Shown: positions 55,020 to 63,853 of the stretch, in pieces | Layout of the letters: each line of letters begins with the position of its first letter | Position numbering within the stretch: the stretch's first letter is position 1 | Assembly: GCF_030687715.1 (NCBI RefSeq) | Contig: NZ_CP117445.1 | Span: 6,100,501 to 6,164,500 of the forward strand | Source: Pseudomonas sp. FP2196 | GTDB lineage: Bacteria > Pseudomonadota > Gammaproteobacteria > Pseudomonadales > Pseudomonadaceae | DNA: 64,000 nt | Direction of reading: 5' to 3' | The notes under the pieces: model-generated | Seen by the model: the letters and a program-made list of their open reading frames with translations, nothing else | Databases searched by the model: none | What the model was told of the DNA's origin: nothing | Made by a program: the position numbers and the translations under genes

Positions 55020-56828
55020 TCAGCCTTCGATCTCGATCAGGATTTCGCCCGGATTCACCCGGTCGCCCTTGGCGACATGAATGGCGGTGACCTTGCCGGC
55101 GATGGCCGCCTGCACTTCAGTTTCCATCTTCATGGCTTCAGTGATCAGCACAGCCTGGCCAGCCTTGACGGTGTCGCCTTCCTTGACCAGCACATCGACG
55201 ATGTTGCCCGGCATGGTGGTGCTGACGTGGCCCGGTGCAGAGGCCTGCTTGCGCTTGCTGCTGCCACCGCTGACGAATTCGTTGAGCGGTTCGAACACCA
55301 CTTCTTCCGGCATGCCGTCGATGGACAGGTAGAAGTGACGCTTGCCTTCAGCCTTCACGCCCACACCGGTGATATCGACACGATAGGTTTCGCCGTGGAC
55401 GTCGATGACGAACTCGGTTGGCACACCCTCGCCGCCCGCCGACGCGATGCTACCCGCCTCTGGAATCGGCAGCAGCACTTCCGGAGTCAGGGTGCCGGCG
55501 GCACGCTCTTCGAGGAACTTGCGGCCGATGTCCGGGAACATGGCGAAGGTCAGCACGTCTTCTTCGGACTTGGCCAGAGCACCAATGTCGGCACGCAACT
55601 TGGTCATTTCCGGCTTGAGCAGATCGGCCGGGCGCACGTCGATGACTTCTTCGCTGCCGATGGCCTGACGACGCAGCTTCTCGTCGACCACGCCCGGCGC
55701 CTTGCCGTAACCACCTTGCAGGTAGAGCTTCACTTCGTTGGTGATGGTCTTGTAGCGCTCGCCGGCCAGCACGTTGAAGAACGCCTGGGTGCCAACGATC
55801 TGCGAGGTCGGCGTCACGAGCGGCGGGAAACCGAGGTCTTCCCGTACACGCGGGATTTCCGCCAGCACTTCGGCCATGCGGTTCAATGCACCCTGCTCTT
55901 TCAACTGGTTGGCGAGGTTGGAGATCATCCCGCCCGGCACTTGGTTGACTTGCACACGGGTATCGACGGCGGTGAATTCGCTTTCAAACTGGTGGTACTT
56001 CTTGCGCACGGCGTAGAAGTACAGGCCGATTTCTTGCAGCAGCTCCAGGTTCAGACCGGTGTCGTATTCGGTGCCTTTAAGGGCAGCGACCATCGACTCG
56101 GTGCCCGGGTGGCTGGTGCCCGAGGCGAAGCTGGAGATCGCGGTGTCGATGTGATCGGCGCCGTTTTCGATGGCCTTGAGCTGACACATGGTCGCCAGAC
56201 CGGCGGTGTCGTGGGAGTGGATGAACACCGGCAGCGATTGCTCGGCTTTCAGCGCGCGGACCAGTTCGCCAGTGGCGTACGGGGTCAGCAGACCGGCCAT
56301 GTCCTTGATCGCCACCGAATCACAACCCATGGCTTCCATTTGTTTGGCCTGGGTCACGAAGGCGTCGATGGTGTGCACCGGGCTGGTGGTGTACGCGATG
56401 GTGCCCTGGGCGTGTTTGCCTGCCGCTTTAACCGCTTCGATGGCCACGCGCAGGTTACGCACGTCGTTCATCGCGTCGAAAATGCGGAACACGTCGATGC
56501 CGTTGACCGCTGCCTTGGCGACGAAGGCTTTGACCACGTCGTCGCTGTAGTGGCGGTAGCCCAGCAGGTTCTGGCCACGCAGGAGCATTTGCAGACGCGT
56601 GTTAGGCAGCGCGGCGCGCAGTTGGCGCAGACGTTCCCACGGGTCTTCCTTGAGAAAACGTACACAGGCGTCGAAGGTCGCGCCGCCCCAGCATTCCAGC
56701 GACCAGTAGCCGACTTTGTCGAGCTTGTCGCAGATCGGCAGCATGTCTTCGGTGCGCATGCGGGTGGCGAGCAGCGATTGGTGGGCGTCGCGCAGGATGG
56801 TGTCGGTTACGAAGATCTTTTTGCTCAT
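55020..56828 (-). CDS. pycB: Pyruvate carboxylase subunit B (oxaloacetate decarboxylase alpha-like)
   Basis: Carboxyltransferase and biotin carrier subunit; with PycA it makes oxaloacetate from pyruvate. The ATG at 56828 follows GAGGAA and gives 602 residues. The N-terminal domain has VTDTILRDAHQSLLATRMRT and RGQNLLGYRHYSDD. A linker leads to the biotinyl domain with the biotinylated Lys in LITEAMKMETEVQAAIAG near residue 568. It is 11 bp downstream of pycA. Often annotated oadA because of sequence similarity to the Na+ pump subunit; the genes for the pump's beta and gamma subunits are not here. Confidence 0.95.
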   Translation of the reverse strand: MSKKIFVTDTILRDAHQSLLATRMRTEDMLPICDKLDKVGYWSLECWGGATFDACVRFLKEDPWERLRQLRAALPNTRLQMLLRGQNLLGYRHYSDDVVKAFVAKAAVNGIDVFRIFDAMNDVRNLRVAIEAVKAAGKHAQGTIAYTTSPVHTIDAFVTQAKQMEAMGCDSVAIKDMAGLLTPYATGELVRALKAEQSLPVFIHSHDTAGLATMCQLKAIENGADHIDTAISSFASGTSHPGTESMVAALKGTEYDTGLNLELLQEIGLYFYAVRKKYHQFESEFTAVDTRVQVNQVPGGMISNLANQLKEQGALNRMAEVLAEIPRVREDLGFPPLVTPTSQIVGTQAFFNVLAGERYKTITNEVKLYLQGGYGKAPGVVDEKLRRQAIGSEEVIDVRPADLLKPEMTKLRADIGALAKSEEDVLTFAMFPDIGRKFLEERAAGTLTPEVLLPIPEAGSIASAGGEGVPTEFVIDVHGETYRVDITGVGVKAEGKRHFYLSIDGMPEEVVFEPLNEFVSGGSSKRKQASAPGHVSTTMPGNIVDVLVKEGDTVKAGQAVLITEAMKMETEVQAAIAGKVTAIHVAKGDRVNPGEILIEIEG

Positions 56829-56839
56829 TGTTCTATTCC

Positions 56840-58255
56840 TCACAGGCCTGCGTGGGCGGCGATGGCGGCAGCGATGGCCAGGGCCAGCTCTTCGGGTTTG
56901 CGCTTGATCGAGTAGTTGGTCAGTTCAGGGTGGCTTTCAACGAAGCTGGTATTGAACTGGCCGCTACGGAATTCCGGGTTGCGCAGGATTTCCTGGTAGT
57001 AAGCGGCGGTGGTCTTCACGCCTTGCAGACGCATGTCGTCGAGGGCGCGCAGGCCACGATCCATGGCCTCTTCCCAGGTCAGCGCCCAGACCACCAGTTT
57101 CAGGCACATCGAGTCGTAGAACGGCGGGATGGTGTAACCGGTGTAGATCGCCGTGTCAGTTCGCACGCCCGGGCCACCGGGGGCGTAGTAACGGGTAATC
57201 TTGCCGAAGCTCGGCAAGAAGTTGTTTTTCGGGTCTTCGGCGTTGATGCGAAACTGCAACGCGAAACCACGGTGCTGGATGTCTTCCTGTTTCACCGACA
57301 GCGGCAGGCCGGAGGCGATGCGGATCTGTTCGCGGACGATGTCGATCCCGGTGATTTCTTCGGTGATGGTGTGTTCCACCTGCACCCGGGTGTTCATCTC
57401 CATGAAGTACACCTCGCCCTCGGCGAGCAGGAACTCCACGGTGCCGGCGTTCTCGTAACCCACAGCCTTGGCCGCACGCACCGACAGATCGCCGATGTAG
57501 GCGCGCTGTTCCGGGGTCAGTTGCGGGCTGGGCGCGATTTCGATCAGTTTCTGGTTGCGCCGCTGGATCGAGCAGTCACGCTCGAACAGGTGCACGACGT
57601 TGCCGAAACTGTCGCCGAGGATCTGCGCTTCGATGTGCTTGGGATTGACGATGCATTTTTCCAGGAACACTTCCGCCGAACCGAAGGCCTTGGTGGCCTC
57701 AGAGATGACGCGAGGGAAATTCTGTTCGAGTTCTTCGCGGCTGTTGCAGCGACGGATACCGCGACCGCCACCACCGGAAGTGGCCTTGAGCATCACCGGG
57801 TAACCAATGCGGTCACCTTCAGCCAACGCCTCTTCGATATCCGCGACGTTGCCTTCAGTGCCCGGCGTGACCGGCACGCCGGCCTTGATCATGCTGCGGC
57901 GTGCTTCGGTCTTGTCGCCCATGCGGCGAATGACTTCTGCCGACGGGCCAATGAATTTGATTCCGCGTTCGGCGCAGATGTCGGCCAGTTCGGCGTTTTC
58001 CGAGAGAAAACCGTAACCGGGGTGCAGTGCATCACAGCCCGTTTCCACGGCCAGGTTCACCAGCTTGCGCGGGTTGAGGTAACCGGCCAGTGGCTCGGCA
58101 CCGATGCTGTGGGCCTCGTCCGCACGCTTCACATGCAACGCATGGCGGTCGGCGTCGGAAAAAATCGCAACCGAGCGAATGCCCATCTCGGCGCAGGCTC
58201 GCACGATTCGTACGGCAATCTCACCACGGTTGGCGATCAGGATCTTTGTTATCAC
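56840..58255 (-). CDS. pycA: Pyruvate carboxylase subunit A (biotin carboxylase)
   Basis: ATP-grasp biotin carboxylase subunit. The GTG at 58255 is used: it gives 471 residues beginning (V/M)ITKILIANRGEIAVRIVR and has AAGGGG upstream; the open frame to 58327 adds a non-family tail. ATP-binding segments are MLKATSGGGGRGIRRCNSRE and FLAEGEVYFMEMNTRVQVEH. It is divergent from the LysR gene, and a symmetric site lies between them. Confidence 0.95.
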   Translation of the reverse strand: MITKILIANRGEIAVRIVRACAEMGIRSVAIFSDADRHALHVKRADEAHSIGAEPLAGYLNPRKLVNLAVETGCDALHPGYGFLSENAELADICAERGIKFIGPSAEVIRRMGDKTEARRSMIKAGVPVTPGTEGNVADIEEALAEGDRIGYPVMLKATSGGGGRGIRRCNSREELEQNFPRVISEATKAFGSAEVFLEKCIVNPKHIEAQILGDSFGNVVHLFERDCSIQRRNQKLIEIAPSPQLTPEQRAYIGDLSVRAAKAVGYENAGTVEFLLAEGEVYFMEMNTRVQVEHTITEEITGIDIVREQIRIASGLPLSVKQEDIQHRGFALQFRINAEDPKNNFLPSFGKITRYYAPGGPGVRTDTAIYTGYTIPPFYDSMCLKLVVWALTWEEAMDRGLRALDDMRLQGVKTTAAYYQEILRNPEFRSGQFNTSFVESHPELTNYSIKRKPEELALAIAAAIAAHAGL

Positions 58256-58393
58256 TTGGAGGTTCCCCTTGAGCCGGTGGCACCACGACCTGCTAGACCC
58301 AGGTCGACGCGTGACCAAATGTTTCAATTTAGTCGCGACCCCACACTAGCGCCCACAAGGGATTAACAAAAATGAATAAAAATTGGGTTAGCC

Positions 58394-58409
58394 ATAAGTA
58401 AAGACTTAT
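58394..58409. promoter_or_regulatory. Dyad between pycA and its LysR regulator
   Basis: ATAAGT-AAAG-ACTTAT is a perfect 16-bp dyad centred about 145 bp from the pycA start and 45 bp from the regulator start. A likely binding site for the LysR protein. Confidence 0.55.
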
Positions 58410-58446
58410 AGTCAGCGCATCATCTAGCGTTCAGAGCTTGTAAAAA

Positions 58447-59409
58447 ATGCGTAAGTCCTTGATGCGTATGACATTGCGTCAGTTGCAGATTTTCAACGAA
58501 GTCTGCGACTTACGTTCTTACAGCCGCGCAGCCGATGAAATGTCTCTCACACAACCGGCCGTCAGCCTACAGATTCGTCAGTTGGAAGAGCTGATCGGGC
58601 AGCCATTGTTCGACTATGTCGGCAAAAAACTCTACATGACCGAAGCTGCCGAGGCACTTCAACGGGCCAGTCGAGACATTTTCGGGCGCTTGGAAAACCT
58701 CGATATGCAGCTGTCGGACATGCAGGGTTCTTTGCAGGGTCAGCTGAAACTGGCGGTGGAATCGAGCGCCAAGTACTTCGTGCCGCACCTGTTCGCCGCG
58801 TTCAAGCGCCAACATCCGGAAGTGAATCTGCAATTGACCGTGGTCAACCGCGGCCAGGTAATCCGGCGTCTCTCGGACAACCGCGACGATCTGGTGATCA
58901 TGTCGATGGTGCCGCAGGACATGGGTCTGGAATTTCTGCCGTTCTTGAACAACCCTATCGTGGCCACGGCGCGCCCGGATCATCCGCTGGCACACATGGG
59001 GCCGCTGCGCTTGCAGGATCTTGAACCGTACACGTTGCTGATCCGCGAACCCGGTTCAGGCACGCGACTGGCCTGCGAGGAATACTTCAAAGAGAAACGC
59101 GTGCACTTCACCCAGACCCAGGAAGTGGCCTCGGCCGAAGCTCAGCGTGAATGCGTGGTGGCGGGTCTGGGCCTGGCGCTGTTGACGCGCCACGCCCTGA
59201 ACCTGGAGCTGGCGACCGGCGGCCTGGTCGAGTTGCCGGTCGAGGAGTTGCCGCTGTTCCGTAGCTGGTGCCTGGTGCAAGCCAAGGCCAAACGGCTGTC
59301 ACCGGTGGCGCACGCCTTCCTGGCGTTTATCCGTAGCGAACGGGTACAGATCAGCGCGCTGGTTGAGCGCTTCGACGGGAAGCTGCCGGTGCTGCCTGCC
59401 AGTGATTGA
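58447..59409 (+). CDS. pycR: LysR family regulator of pyruvate carboxylase
   Basis: A 320-residue regulator with N-terminal helix-turn-helix (LRSYSRAADEMSLTQPAVSL) and a CbbR/CysB-like effector domain. The position, divergent from pycA-pycB, matches PycR of P. aeruginosa, reported to control pyruvate carboxylase and other genes there (remembered). In-frame Met codons at residues 6 and 8 are alternative starts. The last 59 bp overlap a small gene on the other strand. Confidence 0.88.
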   Translation: MRKSLMRMTLRQLQIFNEVCDLRSYSRAADEMSLTQPAVSLQIRQLEELIGQPLFDYVGKKLYMTEAAEALQRASRDIFGRLENLDMQLSDMQGSLQGQLKLAVESSAKYFVPHLFAAFKRQHPEVNLQLTVVNRGQVIRRLSDNRDDLVIMSMVPQDMGLEFLPFLNNPIVATARPDHPLAHMGPLRLQDLEPYTLLIREPGSGTRLACEEYFKEKRVHFTQTQEVASAEAQRECVVAGLGLALLTRHALNLELATGGLVELPVEELPLFRSWCLVQAKAKRLSPVAHAFLAFIRSERVQISALVERFDGKLPVLPASD

Positions 59410-59554
59410 TCTCGGGAAAGTCGCCGATTTCGGCCTGAAGCTGACGGAGTTCGAAGCGATCTTCGATCGCGCGGCGAAATTCCATGCGGCGCTGGTCTTC
59501 CTGCTGACGACGGGTTTTCGCGGCGCTGTTGCGTTCTTCGTAAGGCTGAGCCAT
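59351..59554 (-). CDS. Small basic coiled protein, PA3496-like
   Basis: A 67-residue charged protein with the run KTRRQQEDQRRMEFRRAIED. This resembles the family of small pseudomonad proteins annotated as PA3496-like putative envelope integrity proteins; the function is not established. A GGGAGA site lies 7 bp before the ATG, which argues that it is translated. It is convergent with pycR and overlaps its 3' end. Confidence 0.72.
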   Translation of the reverse strand: MAQPYEERNSAAKTRRQQEDQRRMEFRRAIEDRFELRQLQAEIGDFPEINHWQAAPAASRRSAQPAR

Positions 59555-59656
59555 TTCGAGTCTCCCAAGGCGTTTACGGGAGTTTCACGATAGGCGGGAG
59601 GGATGACGGTTTGGCGGCGGCTGGATGACAGTGCGATGAAAATTTCCATCGAAAAG

Positions 59657-59726
59657 CAAAAGATCGCAGCCTTCGGCAGCTCCTACACCGATCTCTGTAG
59701 GAGCTGCCGAAGGCAGCGATCTTTTG
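59657..59726. repeat. REP pair, family with GATCGCAGCC core
   Basis: Inverted arms CAAAAGATCGCAGCCTTCGG and its partner, which carries AGGCAGCGATC instead of AGGCTGCGATC; loop about 11 bp. It sits right after the RpiR gene stop. Confidence 0.88.
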
Positions 59727-59729
59727 ATC

Positions 59730-60596
59730 TTAATCGTCGAGAGCCTTCACGGCTTTCGGGGACAGTCGAAGGCTACGCAGACTGCGCTTCACGCTCTTGA
59801 GGTGGTTGACCAGGCTCGGACCCCGCGCCATGGCCACGCCCATCGCCAGCACGTCGATCACCACCAGGTGAGCAATGCGCGACGTCAGCGGCGTATAGAT
59901 TTCAGTGTCTTCGTGAACATCGATTGCGAGGTTGACCGTCGACAATTCCGCCAACGGCGTCTGGCTCGGGCACAAGGTGATCAGCGACGCACCGCTCTCA
60001 CGCACCAGATTGGCAGTGATCAGCAGATCTTTCGAACGCCCGGACTGGGAAATGCAGATCGCCACGTCGGTCGGTTTCAGCGTCACTGCCGACATCGCCT
60101 GCATGTGCGGATCGGAATACGCCGCTGCGGTCAGCAGCAAACGGAAGAACTTGTGCTGCGCATCGGCTGCCACCGCGCCCGACGCGCCAAAGCCGTAGAA
60201 CTCGACACGCTGCGCCTGGGACATCAGGGTCACCGCGCGCTGCAACTCCACCGGATCGAGCTTCTCGCGAACCTCCATCAAGGTGTGCAGGGTTGTGTCG
60301 AAAATTTTCAGGCTGTAATCGGCGACCGAGTCGTCTTCGTGGATCGCGAACTGGCCAAAACTGGCACCGGCGGCCAGGCTCTGCGCCAGTTTCAGTTTCA
60401 GATCCTGAAAACCCGAACAACCGATGGCGCGACAGAAGCGCACGATGGTTGGCTCACTGATGCCAACGCTGTGCGCCAGGTCAGCCATGGAACTGTGCAT
60501 CACTGCCGCAGGGTCAAGCAGCACGTGGTCGGCGACCTTGAGCTCCGACTTGCGTAACAGGTGACGTGACTGGGCGATGTGTTGCAGCAGATTCAA
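59730..60596 (-). CDS. RpiR/MurR family regulator (HexR-like paralogue)
   Basis: A 288-residue regulator with an N-terminal RpiR helix-turn-helix (MADLAHSVGISEPTIVRFCR) and a SIS sugar-phosphate domain (VEFYGFGASGAVAADAQHKF; ICISQSGRSKDLLITANLV). Its start is TTG at 60596. SIS domains of this type bind sugar phosphates such as KDPG. Its context beside the carboxylase genes matches the second RpiR protein of P. aeruginosa (PA5438) rather than HexR next to zwf/edd, so the hexR symbol is not assigned. A perfect palindrome lies 40 bp upstream. Confidence 0.9.
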   Translation of the reverse strand: MNLLQHIAQSRHLLRKSELKVADHVLLDPAAVMHSSMADLAHSVGISEPTIVRFCRAIGCSGFQDLKLKLAQSLAAGASFGQFAIHEDDSVADYSLKIFDTTLHTLMEVREKLDPVELQRAVTLMSQAQRVEFYGFGASGAVAADAQHKFFRLLLTAAAYSDPHMQAMSAVTLKPTDVAICISQSGRSKDLLITANLVRESGASLITLCPSQTPLAELSTVNLAIDVHEDTEIYTPLTSRIAHLVVIDVLAMGVAMARGPSLVNHLKSVKRSLRSLRLSPKAVKALDD

Positions 60597-60635
60597 GGGG
60601 CTGGACTCTTCTTATGGTCGGGGATGTAGCAAGCT

Positions 60636-60650
60636 TGTAGTTATACTACA
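60636..60650 (-). promoter_or_regulatory. Palindromic operator upstream of the RpiR gene
   Basis: TGTAGTTATACTACA is a perfect dyad (TGTAGT-TAT-ACTACA). It resembles HexR-type operators (TGTAAT-N3-ATTACA in other bacteria). On the minus strand it overlaps TATAAC, a plausible -10 element, which suggests autorepression. Confidence 0.72.
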
Positions 60651-60723
60651 TGAATTGGCTTTTTGCCTGCTCAATGCGTAACTCCATGTCCCCATATCAG
60701 GCGCGATGGGGTGCATGTAGCCC

Positions 60724-63597
60724 TTAAAGCGGATGTCCCTGTTCGCGCAAAAGCCCGGCCAGACCGGCGGCCTCCACCGGCCGACTGATCAGATAACCCT
60801 GCACTTCATCGCAACGCTCCGCACGCAAAAACTCTAGCTGCTCTTGCCGTTCGACGCCTTCGGCCACCACTTTCAGCGACAGTCCATGGGCCATGGCAAT
60901 GATCGCACGGGTGATCGCCGCATCTTCACTGCCCTCGCCCAAACCGCGAATAAACGCCTGATCGATCTTCACGTAATCCACCGGAATCCGCTTGAGATAA
61001 CTCAATGACGAATAGCCGGTGCCAAAATCGTCGATGGCCAGCTTCACGCCCAGATCGCGCAGTTGCTGGAAGGTCGCGATGATGTGCTCAACGCTGTCGA
61101 GCAATTGGCTTTCGGTCAGTTCAAGCTCAAGGTAGTGCGGCGCCAGACCGGTTTCCTCCAGCACCTGCCGGACCAGACTGACCAGTTTGCCTTGGCGCAA
61201 CTGATGCACCGACAGGTTCACCGACACACGGATCGGCGCCAGCCCCTGACGTTGCCATTCGCATGCCTGCCAGCAGGCCTGACGCAGTACGAATTCACCG
61301 ATCGGGCCGATCAGACCGGTTTCCTCGGCCAACCCGATGAAGTCCCCCGGCGGCACCCGACCCATGGTCGGATGATCCCAGCGCACCAGCGCCTCCGCCG
61401 CATTCAGGCGCCCGGTTTCCAGGCACAGCTTCGGCTGATAAAACACCTTCAACTGCTTGTCATCGATGGCTTTGCGCAACTGGTTTTCCAGCTGCAAACG
61501 CTCCAGCGTGCTGGCTTGCAAGCTCTCGGTGTAGAACTGGAAGTTATTGCCGCCCAAGTGTTTGGCATGTTGCATGGCCATGTTCGATTGACTGACCAGT
61601 GCGGAAATCTCCCGGGCGTTATCCGGCAACAGGCTGATGCCCATTGAAGCGCTGACCACCAGCTCATGCCCTTCTACCGTCAGCGGCAGCCGCAGCTTGG
61701 ACGACAGCCGCGTGGCGACGCGGGCCAGACTCGACAGGTTGCCGTAAGCATCGAACAACACCGCAAATTCGTCACCGGACAGCCGGGCAATGGTGTCGGC
61801 TTCCGGTAAGGCGTTGACCAGTCGCCGGGCCATTTTCTGCAACAACTGGTCAGCGATTTCATGGCCGAGGCTGTCGTTAAGCAGTTTGAAGCGATCGAGA
61901 TTGATGTGCAGCAACGCCAGGCTGCGCCTACCGCCCTGCCGCACCCGTTGATGCGCCTCGTGCAGGCGTTCGCGGAACAGTGAACGGTTGGCCAGCCCGG
62001 TAAGTTCGTCGTAATGGGTCAGGTAGCGCATGCGCTCTTCGGATTCGCGTCGCGCCGACAGATCGGCGAAGAAGCCGACGATATGACTGACATTTCCCCG
62101 ACTATCACGCACCACATTCAGTTGCAGCCACTGCGGATACAACTCGCCGTTCTTGCGGGTTTCCACCAGTTCGCCCTGCCAACTGCCGTGCTGCTCCAGC
62201 GCATGACGGATCGCGACGTAATGGCGGCGGGCATCGCGACTGCACGGCAGCTCGACGACGTTGCGCCCGAGCATGTCGTCGATGTCGTAACCCGTCACTC
62301 GGCTGAAGGCTTGGTTGATCGCAATCAACGAATAGTTCGGGTCGAGGATCACGATGCCTTCGCTGGCGGCTTCAAATACCGTTGCCGCCAGTCGTTGCTG
62401 CTCTTCAAGGTGTTTACTGGCGCTGATGTCGCGGCGCGTGCCGAGCATGCGGATCACCCGCCCGCTCTCGCTGCGCTCCACGGCGCGACCACGGTCTTCA
62501 ATCCATACCCAGTGGCCATCGCCATGACGTACGCGGTATTCGATCTGATAGTCCTCGGTGCGGCCCTTCAGGTGCTCGACAAGCGCGTGCTTGAGTGTCG
62601 GCAGGTCTTCGGGGTGCAGGCGTGGCCTGAGGTCGCGCAGGATCGCCGTGACGTATTCCGGTGCGAGGCCGAACAGTTCATGAATCTGCGTGTGATGGAC
62701 TTCGTCGGTTTGCAGGTTCCAGTCCCACAAGCCCAACTCACTGGCCTTCAACGCCAGCGCCAGACGCGCTTCGCTTTTGCTCAAGGCCTGATTGGCGGCA
62801 TCCAGTTCGCGGCTGCGCAGGGCAACGCGGTCTTCCAGCTCAACCTGCGCTTCGCGCAATTTGCCCTCGGCACAGCGGCGGTGCTCGATTTCTTTGGCCA
62901 GCTCCTGATTAAGCTGCTCGCTGCGTGCTTGCGCCTGTTGCAGGTGTTCGATCAAGTGCTGATTCTGAAAACGCCGTAACAAGCCACGATCAATCAGCCG
63001 ATTGACCTGCCAAGCCACCACGCTCAGAGAGCCCAGCAGGATCAACCCGAGCCAGCCCCAACCCCGCGCCATGTCATCACCGCCCCAGAACAGAAAACCA
63101 ATCGCCGGCAGCAGACAGGGCAAAGTGAAGGACAGAAACGCCGGCAGGCTCACCGCATAGGCGACGCTGGCTGACAGGGTCGCCGCGCCGATCAGGCCGA
63201 ACACCCAGGCCTGCTGCATGAAGTTGTCGGCGGGCACGAGGGCGATGCCGGCTCCGGCCAGAGTCAACCCGGTCATGGTCGAACCGATCAGAAACATGCG
63301 AAACCAGATCGGCTGGGCCTGACGATCAGGGATCGCCGAGTCGAACGCCGCGACCTGAATCACCCGCAGCGCCACCAGCGACAACAGCCACACCAGCCAG
63401 ACGCTGACCACGAAGTAGCGCTGCGGGCTCCAAAGCAAACCGGCGCAGACCAGACCATTGATCAACATGAAAAGGGTAGGCAACAGGGAGCCCTGATACA
63501 GCAGGCGCGTGCGCTCGACCGCCATTTCGACGGCATAGTGCTTGCGGATAACCCGGGGTTCCACAGAGGGGCCCGACAGTTCGGCGCTGAGGGTCAT
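60724..63597 (-). CDS. Membrane PAS-GGDEF-EAL cyclic-di-GMP protein
   Basis: A 957-residue sensor for c-di-GMP turnover. The ATG at 63597 starts MTLSAELSGPSVEPRV; the frame runs up to 63798. Six or seven hydrophobic segments occupy residues 35-190, then a coiled coil (210-265), two PAS domains (about 275-400 and 400-520), a GGDEF domain (about 525-690) and an EAL domain (700-950). The cyclase site reads RLSGDEFAVLFD (SGDEF). The EAL domain keeps AAEALVRWDHP, DDFGTGYSSLSYL and KIDQAF, so phosphodiesterase activity is likely. It lies upstream of the RpiR gene on the same strand and divergent from uvrD. Confidence 0.9.
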   Translation of the reverse strand: MTLSAELSGPSVEPRVIRKHYAVEMAVERTRLLYQGSLLPTLFMLINGLVCAGLLWSPQRYFVVSVWLVWLLSLVALRVIQVAAFDSAIPDRQAQPIWFRMFLIGSTMTGLTLAGAGIALVPADNFMQQAWVFGLIGAATLSASVAYAVSLPAFLSFTLPCLLPAIGFLFWGGDDMARGWGWLGLILLGSLSVVAWQVNRLIDRGLLRRFQNQHLIEHLQQAQARSEQLNQELAKEIEHRRCAEGKLREAQVELEDRVALRSRELDAANQALSKSEARLALALKASELGLWDWNLQTDEVHHTQIHELFGLAPEYVTAILRDLRPRLHPEDLPTLKHALVEHLKGRTEDYQIEYRVRHGDGHWVWIEDRGRAVERSESGRVIRMLGTRRDISASKHLEEQQRLAATVFEAASEGIVILDPNYSLIAINQAFSRVTGYDIDDMLGRNVVELPCSRDARRHYVAIRHALEQHGSWQGELVETRKNGELYPQWLQLNVVRDSRGNVSHIVGFFADLSARRESEERMRYLTHYDELTGLANRSLFRERLHEAHQRVRQGGRRSLALLHINLDRFKLLNDSLGHEIADQLLQKMARRLVNALPEADTIARLSGDEFAVLFDAYGNLSSLARVATRLSSKLRLPLTVEGHELVVSASMGISLLPDNAREISALVSQSNMAMQHAKHLGGNNFQFYTESLQASTLERLQLENQLRKAIDDKQLKVFYQPKLCLETGRLNAAEALVRWDHPTMGRVPPGDFIGLAEETGLIGPIGEFVLRQACWQACEWQRQGLAPIRVSVNLSVHQLRQGKLVSLVRQVLEETGLAPHYLELELTESQLLDSVEHIIATFQQLRDLGVKLAIDDFGTGYSSLSYLKRIPVDYVKIDQAFIRGLGEGSEDAAITRAIIAMAHGLSLKVVAEGVERQEQLEFLRAERCDEVQGYLISRPVEAAGLAGLLREQGHPL

Positions 63598-63853
63598 GGG
63601 CAACGTTCTTGTTCTTATAGGAGGGCGTGCGCCCGAAACGTGGACGGAGCATACACAAGCCAACCCCTTTGCCAAACTGCCCCGAATCATAATTTCAGCG
63701 AAACTTTTCGCCCCCGTGAAGCCGACAAAACCCGCAGAGCGAGGCGGGCTGACGCCTGCAGCCGGTGACCGACCGGTCGTCACTGGCAGCAGTTTCATCG
63801 GCTAATGCAAAGCTCGGTTTGCCCGGGCCTGCGGCGCACCCTAGAATGCCCCG

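Noticed and set aside
55020..58255. Oxaloacetate decarboxylase sodium pump
   Set aside because: The beta and gamma subunit genes are absent and the partner is a biotin carboxylase, so the pair is pyruvate carboxylase.
59730..60596. Naming this gene hexR
   Set aside because: The neighbourhood is that of the second RpiR protein next to the pyruvate carboxylase genes, not the zwf/edd locus. The operator resemblance alone is not enough.
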